Positions 8,183 through 17,971 of a DNA stretch of 44,274 nucleotides are shown one piece after another. The stretch's first letter is position 1. Every line of letters starts with the position of its first letter. The notes below the pieces were generated by a model. That model ran no database searches and was not told the origin of the DNA. It saw only the letters and a list, made by a program, of their open reading frames with translations. The position numbers were made by a program, and so were the translations under genes. Source of the stretch: Dietzia maris (lineage in GTDB: Bacteria > Actinomycetota > Actinomycetes > Mycobacteriales > Mycobacteriaceae); NCBI RefSeq assembly GCF_014144855.1, contig NZ_JAALDN010000086.1, positions 1 through 44,274 on the forward strand. Reading direction: 5' to 3'.

Positions 8183-9994
8183 TTGGCACTGAACCGAACC
8201 GCATCGCGGTCCGAGACCAAGCACATCTTCGTCACCGGCGGCGTGGCGTCGTCGCTGGGCAAGGGGCTCACCGCCTCGAGTCTCGGGCAGTTGCTCACCG
8301 CCCGCGGTCTCCGTGTGACCATGCAGAAGCTGGACCCGTACATCAACGTGGACCCCGGCACGATGAACCCCTTCCAGCACGGCGAGGTGTTCGTCACGGA
8401 GGACGGCGCCGAGGCCGACCTGGATCTCGGCCACTACGAGCGGTTCCTCGACCGCGATCTGGACGCGAAGGCCAACGTCACCACCGGGCAGGTGTACTCC
8501 GCGGTCATCGCCAAGGAGCGCCGCGGCGAGTACCTCGGTGACACCGTGCAGGTGATCCCGCACATCACTGACGCCATCAAGGACCGCATCATCGCGATGG
8601 GCGATTCCGATGACCAGGGGCGCCGCCCCGACGTGGTCATCACCGAGGTCGGTGGGACCGTCGGTGACATCGAGTCCCAGCCCTTCCTCGAGGCGTGCCG
8701 GCAGGTCCGCCACGAGGTGGGCCGCGAGAACATCTTCTTCCTGCACGTGTCGCTGGTCCCGTACCTCGCGCCGTCGGGTGAGCTCAAGACCAAGCCCACG
8801 CAGCACTCGGTGGCCGCGCTGCGCTCGATCGGCATCGTCCCCGACGGGTTGATCCTGCGCTCGGACCGGGACGTCACCGACGGGCTCAAGGCCAAGATCG
8901 CGCTGATGTGCGACGTGGACCTCGAGGGCGTCGTGTCCACCCCGGACGCCCCGAGCATCTACGACATCCCCAAGGTGCTGTTCAACGAGCACCTCGACAC
9001 GCACGTCATCCGGCGGCTCAACCTGCCATTCCGGGACGTCGACTGGACCGTGTGGGGCGACCTGCTCCAGCGCGTCCACGAGCCGCGCGAGGAGGTCGAG
9101 ATCGCCCTCGTGGGCAAGTACATCGACCTGCCCGACGCGTACCTCTCGGTCACCGAGGCGCTGCGCGCCGGCGGCTTCGCGCACCACGCCCGCGTCAACA
9201 TCCGGTGGGTGGAGTCCGACGCCTGCACCACCGAGGCCGGCGCGCGCGAGGCGCTCCGTGGTGTGGACGGCATGCTCATCCCCGGCGGGTTCGGTATCCG
9301 GGGGATCGAGGGCAAGCTCGGCGCCATCTCGTGGTCCCGCAAGAACCGCATCCCGCTGCTCGGGCTGTGCCTCGGTCTCCAGTGCTCGGTGATCGAGGCT
9401 GCCCGCTCGGTCGGGCTCGAGGGCGCCTCCTCCACCGAGTTCGACCCCGATGCCGAGCACCCGGTCATCTCGACCATGGCCGATCAGGTGGACGCGGTCG
9501 CCGGCAACGCCGACCTCGGCGGCACCATGCGTCTGGGCTCCTACCCGGCCACGCTCACCAAGGGCTCGGTCGTGGCCGAGGCGTACGGGTCCACCGAGAT
9601 CACCGAACGCCACCGCCACCGCTACGAGGTCAACAACGCCTACCGCGACAGGATCGCCGAGTCCGGCCTGCAGTTCTCGGGGACCTCCCCGGACGGGCAC
9701 CTGGTCGAGTTCGTCGAGTACCCGCGCGAGCATCACCCGTTCTTCGTCGCCACCCAGGCTCACCCGGAGTACAAGTCGCGTCCGACCCGCCCCCACCCGT
9801 TGTTCGTCGCGTTCATCAAGGCCGCGCTGGACTACGAGAACGAGATGCGGCTGCCCGTCGAACCGTGGCGCTCCGGTCAGGGCGGGGGCTCCACTCCGGA
9901 GACGGTGGACGCGCCGGACGCCAAGACGTCCAGCGTCCGTGCCGACGAGGTGGACACCGAGACGGCCTCCGACCCCCGCGCGGACGGGAGCTGA
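8183..9994 (+). CDS. pyrG: CTP synthase
   Basis: This 603-residue enzyme makes CTP from UTP with ATP and glutamine. The N-terminal synthase domain carries the P-loop region [12 protein letters not shown] near residue 17-29 and the [19 protein letters not shown] segment. The C-terminal class I glutaminase has nucleophile Cys396 in GLCLGLQ and the His527/Glu529 pair in [11 protein letters not shown] at 8183 is chosen because GGGAG lies 6 nt upstream; an in-frame ATG at 8165 is an alternative. A polar, acidic tail of about 45 residues extends past the catalytic domain. The next gene starts 5 nt after the stop. Confidence 0.95.
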   Translation: MALNRTASRSETKHIFVTGGVASSLGKGLTASSLGQLLTARGLRVTMQKLDPYINVDPGTMNPFQHGEVFVTEDGAEADLDLGHYERFLDRDLDAKANVTTGQVYSAVIAKERRGEYLGDTVQVIPHITDAIKDRIIAMGDSDDQGRRPDVVITEVGGTVGDIESQPFLEACRQVRHEVGRENIFFLHVSLVPYLAPSGELKTKPTQHSVAALRSIGIVPDGLILRSDRDVTDGLKAKIALMCDVDLEGVVSTPDAPSIYDIPKVLFNEHLDTHVIRRLNLPFRDVDWTVWGDLLQRVHEPREEVEIALVGKYIDLPDAYLSVTEALRAGGFAHHARVNIRWVESDACTTEAGAREALRGVDGMLIPGGFGIRGIEGKLGAISWSRKNRIPLLGLCLGLQCSVIEAARSVGLEGASSTEFDPDAEHPVISTMADQVDAVAGNADLGGTMRLGSYPATLTKGSVVAEAYGSTEITERHRHRYEVNNAYRDRIAESGLQFSGTSPDGHLVEFVEYPREHHPFFVATQAHPEYKSRPTRPHPLFVAFIKAALDYENEMRLPVEPWRSGQGGGSTPETVDAPDAKTSSVRADEVDTETASDPRADGS

Positions 9995-9999
9995 CCGGC

Positions 10000-10569
10000 G
10001 TGTCCGAGCGCGGTGCCCCCGGGACGCACGACTACCGCACCGTCGCGAGCCGTGAGATCTTCGACGGCCGCGTCGTGCGGCTGCGTGTGGACACCCTGAC
10101 CATGCCGGGCGGGGGCACCGCCGACCGGGAGATCTGCGGGCACGACGACGCCGTCGCGGTGATCGCCCTCGACGACGACGACCGGATCACCCTCGTCCGG
10201 CAGTACCGGCACGCCGTGGGGGAGCGACTCTGGGAACTGCCCGCAGGGCTGTGCGACGTCGACGGCGAGGAGCCCTTGGCGACCGCGCGCCGTGAGCTCG
10301 CCGAGGAGACCGGTCTCGAGGCCGAGCACTGGCGCCCGGTGATCGAGATGATCCCGTCCCCGGGGTTCTGCACGGAGCGCGTCCACGTGTACCTGGCCAC
10401 CGGACTCCGGCAGGTCGAGCGCCCGGAGGCGGAGCACGAGGAGGCGGACATGGAGGTCGCGCGCATGCCGTTCGCCGAGGCCGTCGACGCCGTGCTGGAC
10501 GGCCGGATCGTCAACGGTATCGCCGTGGCCGGCATCCTCGCGGCCCACTCGGTGATCGACCGGTCCTGA
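10000..10569 (+). CDS. Nudix hydrolase, ADP-ribose pyrophosphatase type (Rv1700-like)
   Basis: The 189-residue protein contains the Nudix box ending in RRELAEETGL near residues 97-106, with the Pro/Gly-rich WELPAGL segment just before it, typical of ADP-ribose pyrophosphatases. The upstream part of the box has one extra residue compared with the strict consensus, as I recall also for M. tuberculosis Rv1700. It should hydrolyse ADP-ribose to AMP and ribose-5-phosphate with Mg2+. The GTG start lies 5 nt after the pyrG stop, and xerD follows after 16 nt. Confidence 0.9.
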   Translation: MSERGAPGTHDYRTVASREIFDGRVVRLRVDTLTMPGGGTADREICGHDDAVAVIALDDDDRITLVRQYRHAVGERLWELPAGLCDVDGEEPLATARRELAEETGLEAEHWRPVIEMIPSPGFCTERVHVYLATGLRQVERPEAEHEEADMEVARMPFAEAVDAVLDGRIVNGIAVAGILAAHSVIDRS

Positions 10570-10585
10570 CGGGATCGGACCCCCG

Positions 10586-11536
10586 GTGACCTCGGAGGGC
10601 GGCGCCACCGTGCAGATCCGCGGGTATCTGGACCACCTCGCCGTCGAGAAGGGGGCCTCGGCCCACACCCTGGCCGCGTACCGCCGCGACCTGGAGAAGT
10701 ACCACCGCTATCTCGCGGCTTCGGGCGTCGACGACCTGACGTCCGTGACCGAGGCGCACGTGGAGGAGTTCCGCACCCGGTTGGCCACCGCCGACCCGGA
10801 CGAGGGACGGAAGGCCCTGGCCCCCAGCTCGATCGCGCGGACCATGGCGGCGGTCCGCGGTCTCCACCGGTTCGCCACCCGTGACGGGGTGACCGCCCTC
10901 GACGCGGCCGCCGCCGTCACCCCGCCCCGTCCGCCGCGGCGGCTCCCCAAGGCACTGCCGGTCGACCGGATGATCGCGGTGATCGAGGCGGCCGGCGCCA
11001 CCGAGACGGACACCGACCCCGCACGCCTGCGCGATCGCGCGATGCTCGAGTTGCTCTACGCCTCCGGTGCCCGGGCCGCCGAACTCGTCGGGCTCGACGT
11101 CGACGACCTCGACGGTCTCGACCACCCGGACGGTGGAGCGGTGATCCTGCGGGGCAAGGGTGGTAAGGAGCGGATCGTCCCGGTCGGGCGTCCGGCGTGC
11201 GAGGCGGTGGGGGCCTATCTGGTGCGTGCCCGACCCGCGCTCGCCACCCGAGGGGGCCCGGCCCTGTTCCTCAACGCCCGCGGTGGGCGCGTCACCAGGC
11301 AGACCCTGTGGAACGTGGTGTCGGTCGCGGCACGACGCGCCGGTGTGCAGCAGGACGTCTCACCACACTCGTTCCGGCACTCGTTCGCCACCCATCTCCT
11401 CGACGGCGGGGCGGACATCCGTGTGGTCCAGGAGCTGCTGGGACACTCCTCGGTCACCACCACGCAGGTGTACACCCTCGTCACCGTCGACACGCTCCGA
11501 GAGGTCTGGGCCGAGTGTCACCCCCGGGCACGGTAA
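10586..11536 (+). CDS. xerD: Site-specific tyrosine recombinase XerD
   Basis: The 316-residue protein has an N-terminal SAM-like core-binding domain and a C-terminal catalytic domain with the tyrosine recombinase set: Arg in SGARAAEL near 162, His-x-x-Arg in HSFRHSF near 263, His in LLGHSS near 289 and the nucleophile Tyr in TQVYT near 298. XerD works with XerC at dif to resolve chromosome dimers. The location between a Nudix gene and parA/scpAB genes, as in mycobacteria, marks it as the housekeeping enzyme and not a phage integrase. GTG at 10586 is used; GTG at 10610 follows GGAGGG and is a fair alternative. Confidence 0.93.
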   Translation: MTSEGGATVQIRGYLDHLAVEKGASAHTLAAYRRDLEKYHRYLAASGVDDLTSVTEAHVEEFRTRLATADPDEGRKALAPSSIARTMAAVRGLHRFATRDGVTALDAAAAVTPPRPPRRLPKALPVDRMIAVIEAAGATETDTDPARLRDRAMLELLYASGARAAELVGLDVDDLDGLDHPDGGAVILRGKGGKERIVPVGRPACEAVGAYLVRARPALATRGGPALFLNARGGRVTRQTLWNVVSVAARRAGVQQDVSPHSFRHSFATHLLDGGADIRVVQELLGHSSVTTTQVYTLVTVDTLREVWAECHPRAR

Positions 11537-11617
11537 CGTGACCGTGGATACGGCCCGGCGCGCTCGAGACGGCACGCTCGACACGGCACGGGTGAGACGG
11601 CGAGGAGAGGAGATGCG

Positions 11618-12514
11618 GTGGCGCTGAACACTGGGGCGATGGACCCCGCGTTGTTCTCCCGCGCCGAGCTCCTGGGCGCCGACGACCCGGCGGCCGGCGA
11701 GGGGTTCTCCGCGATCCCCGAACCGGAAACACTGTCCTCGCACGGGCCCGCCGTGGTGTTGTCGATGTGCAACCAGAAGGGCGGCGTCGGCAAGACCACC
11801 AGCACGATCAACCTCGCGGCGGCACTGGCGGAGTACGGCCGCAGGGTGCTCGTTGTGGATCTCGATCCCCAGGGGGCGCTGTCCGCGGGCCTGGGCATCC
11901 CGCACCACCAGCTCGATCTCACCGTCTATAACCTGCTCGTGGACAACTCCGTGTCGACGGAGGAGGTCCTGGTCCGGACCCGTGTCGAGGGCGTGGACCT
12001 CATCCCCGCCAACATCGACCTGTCGGCCGCGGAGATCCAGCTCGTCAACGAGGTCGGTCGCGAGCAGGCGCTGGGCCGCGCCCTGTACCCGGTCCTGGAC
12101 CGCTACGACTTCGTCCTCGTCGACTGCCAGCCGTCGCTGGGCCTGCTCACCGTCAACGCGCTGGCGTGCTCGGACGGCGTGCTCATCCCCATGGAGTGCG
12201 AGTACTTCTCGCTGCGCGGGTTGGCGCTGCTGACGGACACGATCGACAAGGTGCGCGACCGCATCAACCCCCGACTGCACCTCACAGGCATCCTCATCAC
12301 GATGTTCGACCGTCGGACGGTCCACGCCCGCGACGTGCTCAGCCGGGTCGTGGAGGTGTTCGGAGACAAGGTGTTCGACACCCTCGTCACCCGCACCGTC
12401 CGGTTCCCGGAGACCACCGTCGCCGGCGAGCCGATCACCACGTGGGCTCCGAAGTCCGCGGGTGCGCAGGCCTACCGCGCCCTGGCGCGCGAGGTCATCC
12501 AGCGCGGCAGGTGA
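11618..12514 (+). CDS. ParA/Soj-like ATPase (Rv1708-like)
   Basis: This 298-residue ATPase has the deviant Walker A motif KGGVGKT at 54-60, preceded by an N-terminal extension of about 50 residues, and a Walker B-like VLVVDLDPQGALS near 80. These identify a ParA/MinD-family partition ATPase. It is not next to parB; it lies upstream of scpA and scpB as Rv1708 does in M. tuberculosis, so it is a paralogue of the oriC-linked ParA. A role in segregation or in loading condensin is inferred from context only. GTG at 11618 has GGAGAGGAG about 5 nt upstream. Confidence 0.9.
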   Translation: MALNTGAMDPALFSRAELLGADDPAAGEGFSAIPEPETLSSHGPAVVLSMCNQKGGVGKTTSTINLAAALAEYGRRVLVVDLDPQGALSAGLGIPHHQLDLTVYNLLVDNSVSTEEVLVRTRVEGVDLIPANIDLSAAEIQLVNEVGREQALGRALYPVLDRYDFVLVDCQPSLGLLTVNALACSDGVLIPMECEYFSLRGLALLTDTIDKVRDRINPRLHLTGILITMFDRRTVHARDVLSRVVEVFGDKVFDTLVTRTVRFPETTVAGEPITTWAPKSAGAQAYRALAREVIQRGR

Positions 12515-12521
12515 CCGGGCG

Positions 12522-13367
12522 GTGACCGGCGTCGGGCCCCCGTCGGGTCAGGACCCGGTCGGGTCGGCGACGGAGGTCGGGGACCCGCGGGCGTTCACCG
12601 TCCACCTGACCAACTTCACCGGTCCGTTCGACCTGCTGTTGGGGCTCATCGACTCCAAGCGCCTCGACGTCACGGAGGTGGCCCTCCACGCCGTCACCGA
12701 CGAGTTCATCGCGCACACCCGCCGCCTGGGCACGGAGGCCGGGCTCGAGGAGGTCACCGAGTTCCTGGTCGTCGCGGCGACACTGCTCGACCTCAAGACG
12801 GCCCGACTCGTCCCGTCCGGCGAGGTCCAGGATCCCGAGGACCTGGCCCTGCTCCAGGCCCGGGACATGCTCTTCGCCCGCCTGCTGCAGTTCCGGGCGT
12901 TCCGTCAGGTCGCGGAGCTGTTCGGTGAGCTCGACCGCACCGCGCGACACGCGTACCCGAGGACCGCCGGGCCCGACGAGGAGTTCCTGGGACTGCTCCC
13001 CGAGGTGGAGCTCGGGGTGGATCCCGACCAGTTCGCCACCATCGCCGCGGTCGCGTTCCGGCCACGGCCGGTCGACGAGGTGGGGGTGGGGCACATCCAC
13101 GCTCCCGTCGTCTCGGTCCCCGAGCAGGCGGGCCGCGTCCTCGAGCTGTTGAAGTTCCACGGCGAGGGTCGGTGGGTGGACTTCCGCGACCTGATCACGG
13201 GGTGCGACGACTCCCTCGTCGTCGTCGCCAGGTTCCTCGCCCTGTTGGAGTTGTACCGGGCGCGCGCGGTCGCGCTCGCCCAGGACGAGGCACTGGGGGA
13301 CCTGTTGGTGAGGTGGACGGGCGTGGACGCCGACGAGGTGACGAAGGGAAGGGACGAGTGGACGTGA
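12522..13367 (+). CDS. scpA: Segregation and condensation protein A
   Basis: The 281-residue kleisin shows the conserved N-terminal signature FTGPFDLLLGLID near residues 30-42 and a C-terminal winged-helix part that starts with a FHGEGRWVDFRDL segment. ScpA bridges SMC heads and binds ScpB in bacterial condensin. The frame is open to 12462, inside the ParA gene, but GTG at 12522 lies 7 nt after the ParA-like stop and gives normal length. scpB overlaps its 3' end. Confidence 0.94.
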   Translation: MTGVGPPSGQDPVGSATEVGDPRAFTVHLTNFTGPFDLLLGLIDSKRLDVTEVALHAVTDEFIAHTRRLGTEAGLEEVTEFLVVAATLLDLKTARLVPSGEVQDPEDLALLQARDMLFARLLQFRAFRQVAELFGELDRTARHAYPRTAGPDEEFLGLLPEVELGVDPDQFATIAAVAFRPRPVDEVGVGHIHAPVVSVPEQAGRVLELLKFHGEGRWVDFRDLITGCDDSLVVVARFLALLELYRARAVALAQDEALGDLLVRWTGVDADEVTKGRDEWT

Positions 13368-14071
13368 GCGACGTGTCGGGGCCCGGCGCCCCCGAGCCGG
13401 TGGCGATCGGGGACGACGACGAGCCCGGTGTGCCGGAGCCAGAGGGGCCGCCGCTCCGTGCCCGGCTCGAGGCCCTGGTGCTGGTGGTGGACCAACCGAC
13501 ACCGGAGAGTGCACTGGCCGCGGCCGCCGGGTCGACGGCGGCCGAGGTCGAGGCCGAGCTGCGGGCGTGGCGCGACGAGCTCACGGCCGCGGGGAGCGGG
13601 ATGGACCTGCGTCGCAGCGCCGACGGCTGGCGTCTCTACACCCGCCGAGACCTGGCGCCGTACGTGGAACGGCTCCTCACGGACGGCACCCGGTCCACGC
13701 TGACCCGGGCCGCGCTGGAGACCCTCGCCGTGATCGCCTACCGGCAGCCGGTCACCCGGTCGCGGGTCGCGGCGGTCCGCGGGGTGAACGTCGACGGCGT
13801 GATGAGGACACTTGTGGCGCGCGGGCTGGCGGTGGAATGCGGCACAGATGCGGACACCGGGGGCATCCTGTATAGGACCACAGAGCTATTTCTGGAAAGA
13901 TTGGGACTCACGTCGCTCGACGAGCTGCCGGACATCGCCCCGTTGCTGCCGGATGTCGACCTGGTCGACGAGATGAGCGACGACCCCGCGGACGATCCGC
14001 GGATCCCACTGGGGCGGCGCCGAACCGCGGCGCCCGACCCCACTCCCCGAGACGACGACGAAGAGATGTGA
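13358..14071 (+). CDS. scpB: Segregation and condensation protein B
   Basis: This 237-residue protein has two winged-helix domains. LRARLEALVLVVDQP opens the first, and the conserved TRAALETLAVIAYRQPVTR near 113-131 marks the second, followed by RGVNVDGVMRTL. ScpB dimers bind ScpA in the SMC complex. The first 25 residues and the C-terminal tail are acidic. GTG at 13358 has GAAGGG upstream and overlaps scpA by 10 nt; GTG at 13364 is possible. A short AT-richer patch at about 13870-13900 encodes a normal part of the protein. Confidence 0.93.
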   Translation: MDVSDVSGPGAPEPVAIGDDDEPGVPEPEGPPLRARLEALVLVVDQPTPESALAAAAGSTAAEVEAELRAWRDELTAAGSGMDLRRSADGWRLYTRRDLAPYVERLLTDGTRSTLTRAALETLAVIAYRQPVTRSRVAAVRGVNVDGVMRTLVARGLAVECGTDADTGGILYRTTELFLERLGLTSLDELPDIAPLLPDVDLVDEMSDDPADDPRIPLGRRRTAAPDPTPRDDDEEM

Positions 14072-14078
14072 CGTTTTC

Positions 14079-14837
14079 ATGACTGAATCCGCTGGCCGAG
14101 ACGGCGCACCGGTCCGCCTCCAGAAGATCCTGGCCCAGGCCGGGGTCGCCTCCCGCCGGGCCTCCGAAGAGCTCATCGCCCGGGGACGGGTGGAGGTCGA
14201 CGGCAAGAAGGTGCGCGAGATGGGCGTCAAGGTCGACCCCGCCACGGCGGTCATCCGCGTGGACGGCACCCGCATCGTCCTGGACGACACCCTGGTCTAC
14301 CTCGCACTGAACAAGCCCCGCGGCTACCACACCACCATGTCCGACGAGAAGGGCCGGCCCTGTGTCGGCGACCTCGTCGCGGACCGCGTGGACGCCGGGC
14401 AGCGGCTGTTCCACGTCGGGCGTCTCGACGCCGAGACCGAGGGGCTGCTCCTGGTGACCAACGACGGGGAGCTGGCGCACCGCCTCATGCACCCGTCCTA
14501 CGAGGTCTCCAAGACCTACATGGCGACCGTCACCGGCGTCGTGGGTAAGGGCGTCAACAAGCAGCTGCGCGCCGGGGTGACCCTGGAGGACGGACCCGCC
14601 AAGGTCGACCAGTTCTCGATCCTCGACGTCCACGACGGGCGCTCGCTGGTCAAGGTCGTGCTCCACGAGGGTCGCAAGCACATCGTCCGGCGGCTGCTCG
14701 CCGAGGTCGGGCACCCGGTCGAGGCGCTCGTCCGGACCCGGTTCGGGGCCATCGCGCTCGGTGACCAGCGCGCGGGCACCTTCCGCAAGCTGGGCCGCAA
14801 AGAGGTCTCCGACCTGTACGAGGCGGTAGGCCTGTGA
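14079..14837 (+). CDS. rluB: 23S rRNA pseudouridine synthase, RluB/RsuA family
   Basis: The 252-residue protein has an N-terminal S4 domain ([20 protein letters not shown]) and an RsuA/RluB catalytic domain with [17 protein letters not shown] near 115-131, where the Asp of GRLD is the catalytic residue. It isomerises uridine in rRNA; RluB modifies 23S in helix 89-93 regions in E. coli. Place between scpB and cmk matches Rv1711. The ATG follows scpB by 7 nt, and the stop overlaps the cmk start (GTGA). Confidence 0.92.
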   Translation: MTESAGRDGAPVRLQKILAQAGVASRRASEELIARGRVEVDGKKVREMGVKVDPATAVIRVDGTRIVLDDTLVYLALNKPRGYHTTMSDEKGRPCVGDLVADRVDAGQRLFHVGRLDAETEGLLLVTNDGELAHRLMHPSYEVSKTYMATVTGVVGKGVNKQLRAGVTLEDGPAKVDQFSILDVHDGRSLVKVVLHEGRKHIVRRLLAEVGHPVEALVRTRFGAIALGDQRAGTFRKLGRKEVSDLYEAVGL

Positions 14838-15562
14838 GCGCCCCGAGCGCCCCGGCCGCGCGTCGACGTATCGCGATCGACGGCCCCGCCGGCACCGGGA
14901 AGTCCACCCTGGCCCGCACCCTGGCACGGCGTATCGGCGGCGCGTACCTCGACACCGGCGCGATGTACCGGGTGGCGACCCTGCAGGTCCTGCGCGCCGG
15001 GATCGACCCGGAGGACGCGGCCGCCGTGATCGCCGCCACGGCCGACCTGCCTCTGGAGATCGGCACCGACGCCGGAGCCGAGCGCGTCCTGCTCGCCGGT
15101 GAGGACGTCAGCGAGGAGATCCGCACCGCCCGCGTCACGGCTGCGGTCTCGGCGGTGTCCGCCGTGCCCGAGGTCCGCCAGAACCTGGTCCTCCTGCAGC
15201 GACGGCTGGCCGCCAGCGGGGGCACCGTCGTCCTCGAGGGGCGTGACATCGGCACAGTCGTGCTGCCGGACGCCGAGGTGAAGGTCTACCTCACCGCCAG
15301 CCCGGAGGTGCGGGCCCGGCGCCGCACCGACCAGGACCTGGCCGCCGGCCGCAGGGCCGACTACGACGAGGTGCTGGCCGCCGTCATCGAACGCGACCGC
15401 AAGGACTCCACGCGCGCCGCGAGCCCCCTGAGGCCTGCCGACGACGCGGTCGTCATCGACACCTCCGACCTGACCCTCGACGAGGTGCTCGACCGCCTGG
15501 TCGCGCTCGCCGAGGGAATCCACGCGTCGCACGGCGCCACCGCAGAAGGGACCGCACTGTGA
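14834..15562 (+). CDS. cmk: Cytidylate kinase
   Basis: This 242-residue kinase has a P-loop GPAGTGKST near residues 17-25, then YLDTGAMYR for substrate binding and [20 protein letters not shown] near 135-154. It phosphorylates CMP and dCMP with ATP. The overlaps on both sides (GTGA with rluB, GTGA with der) indicate one translationally coupled operon from scpA onward. Confidence 0.95.
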   Translation: MSAPSAPAARRRIAIDGPAGTGKSTLARTLARRIGGAYLDTGAMYRVATLQVLRAGIDPEDAAAVIAATADLPLEIGTDAGAERVLLAGEDVSEEIRTARVTAAVSAVSAVPEVRQNLVLLQRRLAASGGTVVLEGRDIGTVVLPDAEVKVYLTASPEVRARRRTDQDLAAGRRADYDEVLAAVIERDRKDSTRAASPLRPADDAVVIDTSDLTLDEVLDRLVALAEGIHASHGATAEGTAL

Positions 15563-17025
15563 CCACCAACGAGGACAGCACCGACTTCGACCTGCCCACC
15601 GGGCCCGGCGAGGAGACCATCGAGGACGGCTGGAACGACGACACCGACTGGGAGGCGGTCGCCGCGGAGTTCGCCGACGAGATCGGGGCCGTGACCGAGG
15701 GCGTGGAGATCCTGCCCACCGTCGCGATCGTCGGCCGACCCAACGTCGGCAAGTCCACCCTGGTGAACCGCATCATCGGCCGCCGGGAGGCCGTCGTCGA
15801 GGACGTCCCGGGCGTCACGCGCGACCGGGTCTCCTACGAGGCGCTGTGGAACGGCCGCACCTTCATGGTGCAGGACACCGGTGGCTGGGAGCAGGACGCC
15901 AAGGGCATGCACCGCTCCATCGCGCAGCAGGCCGAGATCGCCATGGGCACGGCCGACCTCATCGTGCTGGTGTGCGACGGCACGGTGGGCATCACCGCCG
16001 CCGACGCCACGGTGGCCAAGAGCCTGCGTCGGTCCGACACCCCGGTCATCCTCGCCGTCAACAAGGTCGACAGTGAGAAGGCCGAACTGGAGGCGGCCGA
16101 GTTCTGGTCCCTCGGCCTGGACGAGCCCCACGCCATCTCCGCCGCCCACGGTCGCGGCACGGCGGATCTCCTCGACGAGATCCTCCGGCAGCTGCCGTCC
16201 AAGGCGAGGATGCGCGAGGCCACCGACGTGCCGCGGCGCGTCGCGCTCGTCGGCAAGCCCAACGTCGGCAAGTCGAGCCTGCTCAACAAGCTGACCGGCG
16301 AGGAGCGCTCCGTGGTCGACAACGTCGCCGGCACCACCGTCGACCCCGTCGACTCGCTCGTGGAGCTCGGGGGACGCACCTGGCGGTTCGTCGACACCGC
16401 CGGCCTGCGCCGCAAGGTCAACCAGGCCTACGGTCACGAGTACTACGCCTCTCTGCGTACCCGTGGCGCGATCGAGGCGGCCGAGGTCGTCGTCCTGCTC
16501 CTCGACGCCTCGGAGCCCATCACCGAGCAGGACCTGCGGGTGATCTCGATGGTCGCCGACGCCGGCCGGGCGCTGGTGATCGCCTTCAACAAATGGGACC
16601 TGGTCGACGAGGACCGGCGGTACGACCTCGACAAGGAGATCGACCGCGAACTGTCCCGGGTGCTGAGCTGGGCCCACCGGGTCAACATTTCGGCCAGGAC
16701 CGGCCGCGCCTTGGCCAAGCTCGTGCCCGCGATGGAGACGGCGCTGGACTCCTGGGACAAGCGGATCCCCACCGGGCCCCTCAACACGTGGATGAGCGAG
16801 GTCGTCGCCGCGACCCCGCCGCCCATGCGTGGTGGTCGTCTGCCGCGGATCAGGTTCTGCACCCAGGCCACCACCCGGCCCCCGACGTTCGTGTTCTTCT
16901 CCACGGGGTTCCTCGAGGCCGGGTACCGGCGCTTCCTCGAGCGTCGCCTCCGTGAGACCTTCGGCTTCGATGGTTCCCCGGTCCGGGTGAACGTGCGGGT
17001 CAAGGAGCGTCGACAGCGCAAGTGA
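15559..17025 (+). CDS. der: Ribosome assembly GTPase Der (EngA)
   Basis: The 488-residue protein has two tandem GTPase domains: first GRPNVGKST near 57-65, DTGGW and NKVD; second GKPNVGKSS near 231-239, DTAGLRRK and NKWD. A C-terminal KH-like domain follows. An acidic N-terminal extension of about 50 residues precedes the first G domain, as in other actinobacterial Der proteins. Der is essential for 50S subunit maturation. The start is the GTG overlapping the cmk stop. Confidence 0.96.
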   Translation: MTTNEDSTDFDLPTGPGEETIEDGWNDDTDWEAVAAEFADEIGAVTEGVEILPTVAIVGRPNVGKSTLVNRIIGRREAVVEDVPGVTRDRVSYEALWNGRTFMVQDTGGWEQDAKGMHRSIAQQAEIAMGTADLIVLVCDGTVGITAADATVAKSLRRSDTPVILAVNKVDSEKAELEAAEFWSLGLDEPHAISAAHGRGTADLLDEILRQLPSKARMREATDVPRRVALVGKPNVGKSSLLNKLTGEERSVVDNVAGTTVDPVDSLVELGGRTWRFVDTAGLRRKVNQAYGHEYYASLRTRGAIEAAEVVVLLLDASEPITEQDLRVISMVADAGRALVIAFNKWDLVDEDRRYDLDKEIDRELSRVLSWAHRVNISARTGRALAKLVPAMETALDSWDKRIPTGPLNTWMSEVVAATPPPMRGGRLPRIRFCTQATTRPPTFVFFSTGFLEAGYRRFLERRLRETFGFDGSPVRVNVRVKERRQRK

Positions 17026-17033
17026 CCTGCCGA

Positions 17034-17064
17034 TTGGAGTCCGACGGAACCGGTGCGCTAGGGT
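17034..17064 (+). promoter_or_regulatory. Promoter of tRNA-Pro
   Basis: TTGGAG (17034-17039) and TAGGGT (17059-17064) are separated by 19 bp, and the -10 ends 32 nt before the mature tRNA 5' end. This is the best -35/-10 pair in the intergenic region. Confidence 0.45.
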
Positions 17065-17096
17065 AATCGAGTCGCCGCGCGAGCCGCGGTGGCGGA

Positions 17097-17170
<74 letters not shown>

Positions 17171-17178
17171 CACAGATC

Positions 17179-17210
17179 AGGGCCGGTTTCCCGAGAGGGG
17201 GACCGGCTCT
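17179..17210 (+). terminator. Hairpin terminator after tRNA-Pro
   Basis: An 11-bp stem with two G-U pairs (17182-17192 with 17197-17207), closed by a GAGA loop and extendable by three pairs, starts 9 nt after the tRNA. The tail has only a short T run (17218-17220). Position supports a terminator for the tRNA transcript. Confidence 0.6.
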
Positions 17211-17275
17211 GAGTCCATTTCCGCGGTTCACTCCGGTTCAAGCGGCGGGTCACGCCCGCAGAATCCGGGGTGCGT

Positions 17276-17281
17276 TAGCCT
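17276..17281 (+). promoter_or_regulatory. -10 box for the DUF4178-aminopropyltransferase operon
   Basis: TAGCCT fits TANNNT and would start a transcript near 17288, leaving a leader of about 57 nt to the GTG at 17345. No -35 match is seen. It is the only good -10 between the tRNA hairpin and the operon. Confidence 0.4.
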
Positions 17282-17344
17282 GGCCTGGTCACGAAACGGC
17301 GACCCGGGTCGACCGTCAGTCTTCGATCCAGGAGTGAGCGCGCG

Positions 17345-17971
17345 GTGGGAGAGCTACTCGTCATAGCGGGGCTGGTAGTCGCGGTGATCGCGGTCGTCGG
17401 GATCATCGTCAAGGCACGGGGTGGCACGAAGCCCGAGGCGGCCGGACCCCGCCTCGACCCGCTCGCCGCCGACCGGCCGGTCCACGGCTTCGGCCCGCGA
17501 GAGCTCGGCCCCGGTGCGATCGTCTCCTACGGCGGCATCGACTATGTGGTCCGCGGCTCGGTCACCCTTCGCCAGGGCCCGTATATCTGGTGGGAGCATC
17601 TCCTGGAGGGCGGCGACGGAGCGCAGTGGTTGGGCGTCGAGGAGGACGAGGGAACCCTCGAGCTCACCTGGTGGAACACCCGCAAGGGACTCGGCGTCAG
17701 CCCCGGATCCGAGGTGATCGTCGACGATCGGGTCCATCGGCTCGAGGAGTCGGGTGAGGCGGAGTACTCGTGCGAGGGAACCACCGGTCTGCCCGAGCGC
17801 GGCCGGATGCGGTACCAGGACATGCGTACCGGGGACGGCAGCTCGCTGCTGTCCTTCGAGGACTGGGACGGGGCCGGCTGGGAGGTCTCCTCCGGACGCC
17901 CGATGTCCCGGGGTGAGCTGACCGTCTACCCGGCGCCCCCCGTCGCCGGCGACCCGGACTACAGACGGTGA
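17345..17971 (+). CDS. DUF4178 membrane protein (Rv2597-like), first gene of polyamine-synthase operon
   Basis: The 208-residue protein has one N-terminal membrane helix (about residues 4-22) and then a soluble beta-rich domain. That domain starts with a segment (GAIVSYGGIDYVVRGSV) and a Trp-rich WWEHLLEGGDGAQWLGVEE stretch typical of DUF4178. This domain family occurs with DUF350 and aminopropyltransferases in several bacteria, but its biochemical role is unknown to me. GTG at 17345 has GGAGTGAG about 8 nt upstream. Its stop overlaps the next start (GTGA). Order and size fit M. tuberculosis Rv2597 as I recall. Confidence 0.8.
   Translation: MGELLVIAGLVVAVIAVVGIIVKARGGTKPEAAGPRLDPLAADRPVHGFGPRELGPGAIVSYGGIDYVVRGSVTLRQGPYIWWEHLLEGGDGAQWLGVEEDEGTLELTWWNTRKGLGVSPGSEVIVDDRVHRLEESGEAEYSCEGTTGLPERGRMRYQDMRTGDGSSLLSFEDWDGAGWEVSSGRPMSRGELTVYPAPPVAGDPDYRR

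Noticed and set aside
10586-11536. Tyrosine recombinase as a sign of a prophage or integrative element
   Set aside because: Motifs and the conserved place between the Nudix and parA/scpAB genes identify housekeeping XerD; no att repeats or phage genes are present.
11537-11617. Repeated ACGGCACG-like units between xerD and the ParA-like gene
   Set aside because: The copies are short, imperfect and only two or three; too little to call parS-like sites or a repeat array.
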